From: Alkalisalibacterium limincola
GTDB lineage: Bacteria > Pseudomonadota > Gammaproteobacteria > Xanthomonadales > Xanthomonadaceae
Assembly: GCF_008017755.1 (NCBI RefSeq)
Contig: NZ_VRTS01000001.1
Span: 1 to 64,000, forward strand
Length of the DNA stretch: 64,000 nucleotides
Direction: 5' to 3'
Position 1 is the stretch's first letter. Each line of letters opens with the position of its first letter. This document shows positions 9,870 through 18,700 of this stretch, piece by piece. Under the pieces are notes generated by a model. The model did no database searches. It was not told the DNA's origin and was given only the letters and a program-made list of their open reading frames with translations. The position numbers were made by a program, and so were the translations under genes.

Positions 9870-10879
9870 GACGCAGCCAGCAAATGTTTAAGTCCTCGCT
9901 GCACCGGCAGCTGCCACACGAGCTTGCACCAGTCGTGATTCCCTTCAATCAGCCCGGGCCCCTCCGGTGTGATCACGATGTCCCAGCCGATCGAGCGGTT
10001 CTGCGGATGAAGCAGACTGGCGCGACGAACCATGTCCAATGTCTCCGGCCAGAACGGAACCTGGAAGCCAACGATCGGTGTCCGGGTGATGGGATGGAGG
10101 GACTCCGGCGCCTTGGTGATGTCCGAGTAGACGCCAGGGCCATTGACAATGCCCGTCGCTTCGTCGATCGGCGCGGCGAGATTACCTGCGGCCATGTTGT
10201 CAACCGGCGAGTTCACCGAAATCCTCAGTCGGCAGCCCAGAACGCGATACTGGCCCGCGCGGTCGACGAGCGTGAAGACGCGAACCGTATTCACGCCCGA
10301 GGGCGACAGCGCGCTGAGCAGCGAATGTTGTTCGACGAATGCCTCGACCATGTCGAACCCATGTTGCTGCATCCATTCGGCCAAATGCTCCGCCTGCAGC
10401 TCCGAACTGTGGTGGATCCGGACACTGGCCCCGCAGTTGCCGGTAGCATCCTTGAATACCAGTCGATCTTGCTGGGCGAGAACGCGATCCGCCAGACCGG
10501 GGTCTTGCCTGAACTCGTCGATACTCCACAGCGGATGTCGGAAGAACTCGCGATAGGCCAGGTAGAAGTGTCGCTTGTCGCTGAGTACGCCCCGGCTTGG
10601 CCGGGGGTTGGACAGCAACTGGAACTCGTACATGGTGCCAGTTCCCGCCCAGAGAGACTTGGCGGCGGAATCCATCCCGAAGAATCCGAATTGGTACCAC
10701 TCGAGCGGGGCAATGTTGTATCGCAGCGAGTCTCGCACGACAGCCAGGGCTTGCCGAACATGGCCGATGCCATGGCGTGTATTGACGTGACCCATGAATC
10801 GCCACAGCGTCGCCCACTGCATTCGACGCAGATAGTAGCCAAGGTAGGCGATCCTTCGGACAAAGCTCATGCGCTGCAA
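9866..10879 (-). CDS. sugar-transfer-associated ATP-grasp protein
   Basis: Protein of 337 residues assigned to the ATP-grasp fold found in polysaccharide clusters. Features include the lysine-containing strand DRLVFKDATGNCG near residue 140 (nucleotide binding), MVEAFVEQH near residue 180, NTVRVFTLVD near residue 200 and the metal-ligand motif VITPEGPGLIEGNHDW near residue 305. ATP-grasp enzymes form amide bonds through acyl phosphates, so this one may attach an amino acid or similar acid to an amino sugar; that is an inference from the fold. It overlaps the NodB-like gene upstream (bases 10867-10879) and the GNAT gene downstream. Confidence 0.8.
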   Translation of the reverse strand: MQRMSFVRRIAYLGYYLRRMQWATLWRFMGHVNTRHGIGHVRQALAVVRDSLRYNIAPLEWYQFGFFGMDSAAKSLWAGTGTMYEFQLLSNPRPSRGVLSDKRHFYLAYREFFRHPLWSIDEFRQDPGLADRVLAQQDRLVFKDATGNCGASVRIHHSSELQAEHLAEWMQQHGFDMVEAFVEQHSLLSALSPSGVNTVRVFTLVDRAGQYRVLGCRLRISVNSPVDNMAAGNLAAPIDEATGIVNGPGVYSDITKAPESLHPITRTPIVGFQVPFWPETLDMVRRASLLHPQNRSIGWDIVITPEGPGLIEGNHDWCKLVWQLPVQRGLKHLLAAS

Positions 10880-11993
10880 TCCATTTCTCGCACCAGATGA
10901 TCGACACTGACGAACTCGGCGTCCGGCCAGCGCTGCACAATGTCCGACAAGAGAGCGCGCAACGCAGACAGACTGTTCTTGCGATGCGACTCGCTCAAGT
11001 GACCGCAGAAGTTGACCCGATGCGAGCTTATGATGGCGGGCCGTCGCCAGCGAAAAGCCGCGGACACCTGTTGCACGGCGTGCGCCACGGGCTCATAGCC
11101 CCGTTCGCTGGCCGGCTCGAACACGACATTCCTGACCACGGTAACGTGGCCTTGACCGGATTGCCGACCACTACAGTTGAACTCACGGCGGCTTGTACCG
11201 TTGCCCATGGGTCGGGTGCATCGGAACGGCTTGTCGATCGCCAGCACGCCAGCCGACCCGGCCACGTCGAACAATGAGGGATGCAGCGTCTGTGCGGGCG
11301 GAGTGAACGTCTCCGAGCGGAAGCCCCAGTTCCTTGCAAAGACGTCGAGGCCATCCCGGATGATCCGTGCATGGCTGTCGAGTTCGCCGACGTCATGGAA
11401 CGCAAATGCCTCGGTGAAGCCAACGCCCGGCATTTCCGGATCGTCGGCAAGCGCCGCCATGCAACCGTTCTCCAGGTTAGTTCTCAAGTCTGACGCACCC
11501 GACCGCAACTTCCGCTCGAACAACTCGACATTCAGGTGTTCGCGGCCATGGAACTGCGGCCGGATCAGACCGCGATCGCGCCCTTCCTGCCACAGTGCCC
11601 AGGCGCCTTCATAGGCGGCGGGCTGCTCAGCCGCTAGACGGGCGAACGTGACAGGAACGGACTCATACTCGTAGCCTCGCCTAGTAGATCGGATTCGGGC
11701 GAAATCAGGATTGGCGGAGACCGCATAGGCCGTGAAAACCGCGGGTCGCCTGTGCCGTCACGAACGCTATCCAGCACTTCGAAGAGCGCTTCCAGGTCTT
11801 GCCGGGTTTCCATCGCGTCGAACTGGTCGAAGTGCGACGACAGGTCGAGGCCAGAGGCCGCCAAGCGGTCGCGCGCTACGCGCGAGGCCACTCGCACATT
11901 GCAATAGTCGTCCACCGCTAATGCCACGAGCTTGCGATTGCTGCGCCAACCGCGCAGGTTCTTTAGGTTGTCGAGCAGCTTCTGCTTGATCAT
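10867..11993 (-). pseudogene. NodB-like polysaccharide (de)acetylase-type protein, single frameshift
   Basis: The gene reads as two pieces. Codons from the ATG at 11993 give MIKQKLLDNLKNLRGW and run to about 11744; the rest, down to 10867, is in the +1 frame and contains GLIRPQFHGREHLN, then SSHRVNFCGHL and the C-terminus. Adding one base in the short run at about 11741-11745 gives a 375-residue protein that aligns end to end with the intact paralog at 17.6-18.7 kb. Candidate active-site features are VDDYCN (Asp pair), HGREH and SSHRVN, placed as in NodB-fold enzymes. No other stops are present, so this is a recent lesion or a sequencing indel. Overlaps with both neighbours are normal operon junctions. 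Confidence 0.75.
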
Positions 11994-13162
11994 GGCTCGT
12001 GGTCGGGCTCGAAGTAGAGGTCGGCGAAACGATCGGCATTGGCCCGTGAAAACCGGGCTGCAGCCGCCCTGGCGTTCTCCGCCATCTGGTCCAGTTCGGG
12101 CGGGCGAGAGGCCAGATGCTCTATCCAGCGGACGATCTCGTCTATGTTCGCCGCATCGATGCAGCGGGCGTGCCCGAACCGCTCGGCATCACGCGCCAAT
12201 TGGCTTTCGGGTGGCGCAACATAGAGCGACGGAACGCCCATGCTCATCAAATTATAGGCCTTGCTCGGCACCGAGCCTTGGGCTACACGCGCGTCCAGCA
12301 CGACAACGCCCAAGTCGGCCGCGGACAACGAGTAAGGGAACATGTCATCGGACTGAAACGGCAACATCTGCACATTGGCCAGACCGGCTTGCTCAACACG
12401 GCGACGGATTGCGGGCTCACGTGGACCTCGACCGATGATCTGGAACAGGATACGCGTATCGCCCTTCAGTCGCTCGGCTACGTCTATGAGCAATTCGACG
12501 TTGTGCGTCACGCCGATGTTGCCCGAATACTGCACCACGAATCGCCCTCCTACAGCCTGATCCCTGAGGAAAGGATTCTCTTCCCTAGCAATTCGCTCGC
12601 CGCCCTGGAACATGGCCCAGATCGGCTGGATCAGGAGGCGTTCGCGCCGCACATAGACAGCCAGTGCGTCCGCCATCACCTCGCTGATGGTGAAGATCCG
12701 GTGGGCCTTGCGGAATGAGCGACGGTTCAACCAAGCCCATGCGCGGTACAAGGGGTGAGAATCTCGCATTCCCGTGATCTTCAGCGTGTCAGGGTAGATG
12801 TCCCAGATCACCATGCTGAATCGGTGCGGCAAGACCAGGTTCAATAGGTAGCCCATGGGCGGGACCGAGACGAACAGGACCTCATGCCCGCGATAGCGCG
12901 TCATCAGCAACCACCACATGCGTGCCAGCGCCCCAGCGAACGAGACCGCTTTTCTTAGCGCAGGCCGCTCGTGCCAGCGGTTGATGTGCCGCACCTTGAT
13001 GTCCGGAGCCAAAGATTCGCCCTGAACATGTACGCTACCCGCGATCAGCGTGACCGATTCGAATCGGCGGTTGAACGCATTGGCGAAGCCGATAGTAAGG
13101 TAGTTGGCGGCCTGATTGACGATAACCAGGCGCCGAATAGTGGCCAAAGGCTTTGGGTTCAT
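11990..13162 (-). CDS. GT4-family glycosyltransferase
   Basis: Cytoplasmic glycosyltransferase of 390 residues with the GT-B layout. The N-terminal half begins RRLVIVNQAANY; the second half carries VVQYSGNIGVTHN near residue 235 and the donor-site region SKAYNLMSMGVPSLYV near residue 330, where an E-x7-E type motif is expected. VIWDIYPDTLKITG near residue 115 is typical of WbuB-like GT4 enzymes. The open frame extends to 13276, but the ATG at 13162 removes a basic extension without family similarity that would overlap the next gene. Donor and acceptor are unknown. The stop overlaps the NodB-like start by four bases. Confidence 0.85.
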   Translation of the reverse strand: MNPKPLATIRRLVIVNQAANYLTIGFANAFNRRFESVTLIAGSVHVQGESLAPDIKVRHINRWHERPALRKAVSFAGALARMWWLLMTRYRGHEVLFVSVPPMGYLLNLVLPHRFSMVIWDIYPDTLKITGMRDSHPLYRAWAWLNRRSFRKAHRIFTISEVMADALAVYVRRERLLIQPIWAMFQGGERIAREENPFLRDQAVGGRFVVQYSGNIGVTHNVELLIDVAERLKGDTRILFQIIGRGPREPAIRRRVEQAGLANVQMLPFQSDDMFPYSLSAADLGVVVLDARVAQGSVPSKAYNLMSMGVPSLYVAPPESQLARDAERFGHARCIDAANIDEIVRWIEHLASRPPELDQMAENARAAAARFSRANADRFADLYFEPDHEP

Positions 13163-13226
13163 ACGCTTAGCATGCCTTCTGGCAAATAGGAAGATGCATT
13201 GAACGGCATAACGCAATGCCGACAAT

Positions 13227-14441
13227 TCAATGCGAAGAGCCGCCTTCCGACAGCAGTTGTTCGAAAAGGATGGCATAGTCGAAGAATCGCTCGTCGCGGT
13301 TGAAATGCTTTACCGCATGCACCCGACAATCCTGACGCATCTTCTCTCGATTCATCGCACAAACATCGATGATTGCTTCAGCCATCGCACGAACATTTCC
13401 TTTCTCGACGACTTTTCCTACATGAGGCTCCAATGACTCCGGACTGCCTCCGGTGTCGTAGGTAACCACCGGCGTACCGCTCGCCAGGGCTTCGAGGTTA
13501 GTTGTCGGAAAGTTGTCGCTGTAAGTCGGATTCACGAAAACCCGAGCGTCTGCGTAAAGTTTAGCCAGAGCATGGATGTCCTGGGTTCGGGGGAGACCCT
13601 CCACGCCTTCGGCAAGACGACTCCGATGTTTGGCCTCAACACCCACCAGCACCACTCGGTAGAAGTCAGGCAGCAGCTTGCGCAATGCAGAAAAGTCTGC
13701 CAAACCCTTGGCGTCGCTCCAATGGTTTGCAACGCCCAACACGACCGGGCGGTTATCATCGTTGGGTCTCGGATCGTTGGCTCTCGGAACAAAGACATCC
13801 AGATCAATTCCATTCGGAATGCAGTCGATCCGGAAACTGCCAAGAAAAGACTGTCGAGCGATGCTCTGCAGCCACCGGCTTGGCGTAATGATCGTCACGT
13901 TATCAAGCTGCGTGAAAAGATCCCGCTTCCAAACCCAATTTTGCGCGCTCCTGTCTGTAAGGCTGCGTGGATAGAAGGAAGTCATCGGGCAACCCCCGCA
14001 ACCATTCCGCCATTTCTCGCAACCGAAACGATCAAAGTTGGCACAGTGCCCTGTGAGCGGCCAGCAGTCATGAAGCGTCCACACAACGGCCGTGCGTGTT
14101 CTCCGCAACCAATCAAACAGGATCGGAATGTTCAGATAGTAGCCATGCACATTGTGCAAACACACCAGGTCCGGATTAAGACTGTCCAACCAATGAATCA
14201 TCCGCTGCGTCGACGTCGCTGAACCCAAGCCGTGACCATCCAATGCAAGCGAATATAGGCCGTGCATCGCATGATCCAAGGGTCCAGAAATTCGATACGC
14301 TTCGGTCGGGCCGGGGTTTGATGGTCTCCCGTAGGCAACCCAGGTGCGGTGACCACGCAAACGGGCCGCCATGGCGATCCCTTCGACGATACGGCCGGTG
14401 CTGCCCGTGTTGTAGACCGAGTTGACCTGTACAATTCTCAA
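13227..14441 (-). CDS. GT4-family glycosyltransferase with TTG start
   Basis: Glycosyltransferase of 404 residues. The N-terminus LRIVQVNSVYNTGSTGRI includes the glycine-rich loop of GT4 enzymes. WTLHDCWPLTGHC and GCEKWRNGCGGCP near residues 120-145 form the Cys-rich segment found in WcaC-like transferases, and TTNLEALASGTPVVTYDTGG near residue 320 is the donor-binding region with E and the following glycines. No ATG fits the N-terminus. A TTG at 14441 lies nine bases after GGAGAG, a good ribosome binding site, and begins exactly at the conserved strand. The frame remains open to 14597 but would run into the upstream gene. Confidence 0.85.
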   Translation of the reverse strand: MRIVQVNSVYNTGSTGRIVEGIAMAARLRGHRTWVAYGRPSNPGPTEAYRISGPLDHAMHGLYSLALDGHGLGSATSTQRMIHWLDSLNPDLVCLHNVHGYYLNIPILFDWLRRTRTAVVWTLHDCWPLTGHCANFDRFGCEKWRNGCGGCPMTSFYPRSLTDRSAQNWVWKRDLFTQLDNVTIITPSRWLQSIARQSFLGSFRIDCIPNGIDLDVFVPRANDPRPNDDNRPVVLGVANHWSDAKGLADFSALRKLLPDFYRVVLVGVEAKHRSRLAEGVEGLPRTQDIHALAKLYADARVFVNPTYSDNFPTTNLEALASGTPVVTYDTGGSPESLEPHVGKVVEKGNVRAMAEAIIDVCAMNREKMRQDCRVHAVKHFNRDERFFDYAILFEQLLSEGGSSH

Positions 14442-14520
14442 GATCGAAAGCTCTCCGCAGTATTGCCGTCTATGGCCATCGGCAATGACGCGGTCCCGTT
14501 GAATTCTGTCGATGCAGTCA

Positions 14521-15603
14521 TTACGCGCCTTCGCATACGCGCAGGAACTCACTCGCGATCCGGGCACTGGCCAGATGCCCCACGGACGACCTGGCATTCG
14601 TTGCCAACTTCGCGCGCAGGTCTTGATCAGCCATGAGCTGAGTTAATCTTTGCGTGAATTTCTGCTCGTCATGCGTCTTCACCAGATAGCCATTGAATCC
14701 GTCGATCACGAGATCTCCGGGGCCGGCGTCGCAGTCATATGCAATGCAAGGCAAACCAAAAGATAATGCTTCAGATAGCGCATTTGGAAATCCTTCGGAA
14801 TCCGAGGCAAAAGCGAAAATCGAAGCGCGGCTATAATAATCAGCTACCTTCCTTTGTTTTCCTTCCAAGCTTACCCATCGATCGATCTTGAGTGTCGACA
14901 CTATTTGCCTGAGCTTTTCCATCTCGGAGAACCCTTGGGCGTCATCACCGACGATGATGAGTCGCCAGTCGGCAGTCCGCGCGGCAGCAAACATGCGCAC
15001 CAGTCGATCGACATTCTTGGAAGGGATGAGGCGTCCGACGAAGAGAACTTCCCGCCTCCTGGGCATCCCTGACGCGTTTGGCCAAGATACGAGCGGGTTG
15101 GGTATGATCTCGATCTTGCGGTGCTTTGGGATCTTCTCTTTGAGTACGCGTGCTGCACGGCCTGTTTGGACAATGACACACGATGCGGCTCCATACAGCC
15201 ACGTCCGCAAGAATTCGTGAAGAGCGCCTAGCGATTTCTTCGGGTTAGAGCGATCGGCCACAACGGTTTCGACACCAAGACCCTTGACGGAAAGCAAGGC
15301 TAGATTGTTCCAGTATTCTCCAAAATTAAGAAATACTGAGGGCTGGGTTTGACGGACAACGCGGCGAATGAAGACCATGGTCCTGAGTGTTGATAATATT
15401 CTTTGTCGCCCGGAAAATTTGAAATCTGGGGTATGCATCTTAACTTTTGGCGAAATTTCGTAGTAAACCTCAGGATTGTTGCCGTACAGAATGCAGTGCA
15501 CCTCTAAGTTGGGTAATTCTGAAAAATCATTCAGTAACGTCGATGCCACACGTTCGGTGCCACCAGTGCATAGCGAATGGAGACCGATCAAGATCGTTTT
15601 CAA
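14521..15603 (-). CDS. GT4-family glycosyltransferase
   Basis: Protein of 360 residues with a GT-B fold. The start MKTILIGLHSLCTGGTERV has the GGTERV loop common to WbnH/RfaB-like transferases. The C-terminal half has LFVGRLIPSKNVDRLV near residue 190, FAFASDSEGFPNALSEALSF near residue 270 (the E-x7-E donor motif) and IAYDCDAGPGDLV near residue 295. Base composition is noticeably lower in GC than in the sugar-nucleotide genes, as is usual for serotype-specific transferases. It lies 63 bases downstream of the asparagine-synthase-like gene and 79 bases before the next transferase. Confidence 0.88.
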   Translation of the reverse strand: MKTILIGLHSLCTGGTERVASTLLNDFSELPNLEVHCILYGNNPEVYYEISPKVKMHTPDFKFSGRQRILSTLRTMVFIRRVVRQTQPSVFLNFGEYWNNLALLSVKGLGVETVVADRSNPKKSLGALHEFLRTWLYGAASCVIVQTGRAARVLKEKIPKHRKIEIIPNPLVSWPNASGMPRRREVLFVGRLIPSKNVDRLVRMFAAARTADWRLIIVGDDAQGFSEMEKLRQIVSTLKIDRWVSLEGKQRKVADYYSRASIFAFASDSEGFPNALSEALSFGLPCIAYDCDAGPGDLVIDGFNGYLVKTHDEQKFTQRLTQLMADQDLRAKLATNARSSVGHLASARIASEFLRVCEGA

Positions 15604-15666
15604 GGATTTATCTCTGTTTTGCTTGATGCCATCCGCTTCTATCGCTGATCAACTTCTTACGACTTA

Positions 15667-17565
15667 CTATGGCAAAGGTTTAGACCACCTAACTGCCCAC
15701 AGTTGATAGATGAAGATGCGCCATATGAGCGGCGAATAGTGAAAGCGACCGTCTTTGAAGCTCTTGATCCAAGACTCGGCGACGTGCGGATCTAGGATGT
15801 TTGAGTTACGAAGCTGATCGGGTGAGCATGTTTCAGACAAAAGCTCGCTCAGCTCGCCTCGGAGCCATTTCATGATCGGAAGCGAGAACCCTGCCTTAGG
15901 TCGCGTCATCATCTCCTTCGGGACATGACGATGCACGATATGCTTAAGGATGCGCTTCGTCGTGTAACCGTCATACTTGAAATCGAAGGGAAGACGAGCC
16001 GCAAATTCCGCGACGCGATGGTCGAGGAGAGGTTCCCTTCCCTCCAATCCTACGGACATCGTAGCCCGGTCAACCTTGGTGAGAATGTCGTCTTTGAGAT
16101 AGGTCTGGTAGTCCAGACCCATCGCTGCCTCCACCGGGTCCATCCCACGAGGCCAGCGTTGCTGACTTGGGATTCGCGACTCACGATCACCGGGTAGAAG
16201 CTGGTCGAGCATAGACCGCGGAACTTTCTTTGAACGCTCATGGAGGCGTTGAGCCATCAGGGCGTTGTTGGGCACGAGACTCTCCCCCAACCCAAGTATC
16301 TGGTGTCGCAATGCGTGTCTTGACTTTGGAAGAAGATGCTCGGCCACCTTCAACGATCGACTTGCGACACCGCGCAGCCCCGGGGGAATCAGGCTCATGC
16401 GCGCGATCCGGCGTGCTGTGGTCGGATACGAGTCGTAGCCGCAGAACAGTTCGTCACCCCCATCAGCCGACAAGGCGACTTTCACACTATTCCGCGCCAG
16501 GCGGCTAACCAGAAGTGTCGGGATTGCAGAACTGTCCGCAAATGGTTCGTCGTACACTTCGGGCAGCTGGCTAATCGTCTGCAATGCGTCGGCCGGCGAG
16601 CAGTACAATTCATGATGATCCGTGCCCAGCAAGCGCGCCGTTGCGCGGGCATGCGGGGCCTCGTCGTTTCCCTCGGTAAAACCGATGGTAAACGTCTTGA
16701 TCCTCGATGATGCAGCGGACTGCAACAGGGAGACGACAGCCGTGCTGTCGTAGCCGCCGCTCAGAAAAACTCCTACCGGCACGTCTGCCACCATCCGATA
16801 GTCACAAGCGGACTTCAACAACGCTTCCAATGCGTCGGCTGCGTCCTCGAATTCTAGTGCCAGCTTGGGCGCTTCATGGAGACGCGCGTAATCCCACCAA
16901 AGAACACGTTCACATCGCCGCGTCTTCAGGCTAAGAACCCAGTAAGTTCCCGCATCCACCTTGTTGCAGTTCTCATAGATGCAGCCGTCGTCCGCGACAT
17001 AACCATTCTCGAAGAATGACCTCAGGCCCGACTGACTCACTTGGGCATCGAACGCCTGGTTGGCCCTGAGCGCCTTTAATTCGGAGCCGAACAGCCAGCA
17101 ATCTTGGTGTTGATAGACATAGAGAGGTTTTACGCCCACCCGATCCCGGACGAAATATACCTGCTCGCTTCGCGCGTCGCACAGGACAAACGCAAACATG
17201 CCTATGAAGCGATCAAGGCACCTGATCCCCCATTCTGAGAATGAATGAAGAATCACTTCGGTATCTGATTCCGTTTGGAATGCGTGGCCGCGTGCAATCA
17301 ATTCCTTTCGAATCTCGCGGTAGTTATAGATCTCTCCATTGAAGACGATTGAAAGCGGCCCGCGGCACATCGGCTGACGACCGGCTACGGTGAGGTCCAG
17401 AATAGACAGCCGCGCGTGTCCCAAACCGACCCTTGTCGCAAGGCCATCAATCACCAGAACGTCTTCGTCGTCCGGCCCCCGGTGCCGCAAGCTGGCCACC
17501 ATAGATCGCACGTCAGGCTCACCCAGCCGGCCGGCAAAGTCGACGAATCCCGCGATTCCGCACAT
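15667..17565 (-). CDS. asnB: asparagine synthase-like glutamine amidotransferase
   Basis: Glutamine-hydrolysing amidotransferase of 632 residues. The mature protein begins Cys-Gly-Ile-Ala-Gly after the initiator Met, the Ntn nucleophile of class II glutaminases; RLSILDL and FNGEIYNY are glutaminase landmarks. The synthetase half has the PP-loop SGGYDSTAV near residue 265 and SADGGDELFCGYD near residue 370. Enzymes of this type in O-antigen loci (for example WbpS) are thought to amidate hexuronic acids, and the TviB-type dehydrogenase here could supply the uronic acid. Housekeeping asparagine synthesis is the alternative. The ATG at 17565 overlaps the upstream TGA by one base. Confidence 0.88.
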   Translation of the reverse strand: MCGIAGFVDFAGRLGEPDVRSMVASLRHRGPDDEDVLVIDGLATRVGLGHARLSILDLTVAGRQPMCRGPLSIVFNGEIYNYREIRKELIARGHAFQTESDTEVILHSFSEWGIRCLDRFIGMFAFVLCDARSEQVYFVRDRVGVKPLYVYQHQDCWLFGSELKALRANQAFDAQVSQSGLRSFFENGYVADDGCIYENCNKVDAGTYWVLSLKTRRCERVLWWDYARLHEAPKLALEFEDAADALEALLKSACDYRMVADVPVGVFLSGGYDSTAVVSLLQSAASSRIKTFTIGFTEGNDEAPHARATARLLGTDHHELYCSPADALQTISQLPEVYDEPFADSSAIPTLLVSRLARNSVKVALSADGGDELFCGYDSYPTTARRIARMSLIPPGLRGVASRSLKVAEHLLPKSRHALRHQILGLGESLVPNNALMAQRLHERSKKVPRSMLDQLLPGDRESRIPSQQRWPRGMDPVEAAMGLDYQTYLKDDILTKVDRATMSVGLEGREPLLDHRVAEFAARLPFDFKYDGYTTKRILKHIVHRHVPKEMMTRPKAGFSLPIMKWLRGELSELLSETCSPDQLRNSNILDPHVAESWIKSFKDGRFHYSPLIWRIFIYQLWAVRWSKPLP

Positions 17566-18692
17566 CAACTTGACTCCATTTGCGTCAACAAATCATCGGA
17601 AGACAGGAATTCGACGGACGGCCAGAGCCTTCGAATGTTCTCTAACAGTTCGTCGAGCAGCCGAACGCTCCGTGCCGCATGGACGCGATCCATTCCGGAG
17701 ACATAATTGACGCGGTGCGTGGACACAATCGCGGGCTTGCCCACCGCGAAGGCTTCCTGAACGCCGCGGAGCGTGCTGGCCAGCCAGTCGACATTCTGGC
17801 TTTCGAAAGGCTCGAACGAGACATTTCGCACCGAGTACAGCAATCCTTCGGGGCTCTTCATGCCCGTGTAGTAGCGTCGTACCCGCCCTTCGGGCCGGTC
17901 GCCCGCCGGGACGTACTGGCCCCTCTGCGCCTGAATGAGGCGGACCCCCGAATCCGCCAGGGTCATACGCAATTGATCCGGAAACGTGTAGTTGCAGGGA
18001 ATAAATGTCTTTGATCCAAAGCCGAAGGTTTGGCCGAACAGATCGAGACCCGCCTTCAGGCGCGAGCGGGCATCCTCGACTTCATCGGGATTCTCGGCCC
18101 AGAAAGCCGCAAGGTAGTCGCGCTGCCGCGGCGACGAGGTGGACGTCGTGAGTCCATAGAATCGGTACTGAAACGCGATCCTGGTCTCCAGGCGCTCGTG
18201 GCGTAGGTCAGACATCCACCGTGGCACGTTCAGATGTTCGCGCCCATGGAACTGAGGCCGAATCAACCCTTGTTCCATCGCCTGTCGCCAGCTGTCTGCC
18301 ATGCTTTCACCATGATAGTGCTGATACGAATCCCAGAGGTGTTGGTGATGAAATCGCTGGAAGTCGTCGCGTTCGATGGCATCGAAGTCGGGATTGCCCA
18401 AGATCGTGTTAAACGTGAACACCGCGGGACGGCCGTTTGCGTCGCGATGAGCATCGATAACGTTCATTAGCGCATCGAAGTCGCTGCGGTTTTCGAGGCA
18501 GTCCAGGCGATCGTAGGGTGAACGATCCACGCGAATGCCGGCCGTCAGAAGCGCGTTGTAGGCGCTCCGGCTCGGCATTCGGATGGCGCCCCAGTCGTCA
18601 CTTTCGAAGACGACTAGTTTGCGCCGCGTACGCCATCCGCGCAGATTCGAATACAGCCAGAGGCCCCTTTCTTTGAGCGATTGAGGAGTCAT
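17565..18692 (-). CDS. NodB-like polysaccharide (de)acetylase-type protein, intact paralog
   Basis: Protein of 375 residues. The N-terminal LVVFESDDWGAIRMPS supplies a possible catalytic Asp pair, LIRPQFHGREHLNVP near residue 165 a possible His pair for a metal, KTFIPCNYTFPDQL near residue 235 an aromatic groove motif, and IVSTHRVNYVSG near residue 325 the last conserved His. The arrangement suggests a NodB-type fold, but the motifs are divergent and activity is not proven. A TTG start at 18704 with a GGGGGA site upstream is an alternative; the ATG at 18692 matches the paralog better. The frameshifted paralog is at 10.9-12.0 kb. Confidence 0.75.
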   Translation of the reverse strand: MTPQSLKERGLWLYSNLRGWRTRRKLVVFESDDWGAIRMPSRSAYNALLTAGIRVDRSPYDRLDCLENRSDFDALMNVIDAHRDANGRPAVFTFNTILGNPDFDAIERDDFQRFHHQHLWDSYQHYHGESMADSWRQAMEQGLIRPQFHGREHLNVPRWMSDLRHERLETRIAFQYRFYGLTTSTSSPRQRDYLAAFWAENPDEVEDARSRLKAGLDLFGQTFGFGSKTFIPCNYTFPDQLRMTLADSGVRLIQAQRGQYVPAGDRPEGRVRRYYTGMKSPEGLLYSVRNVSFEPFESQNVDWLASTLRGVQEAFAVGKPAIVSTHRVNYVSGMDRVHAARSVRLLDELLENIRRLWPSVEFLSSDDLLTQMESS

Positions 18693-18700
18693 GATTCCAT

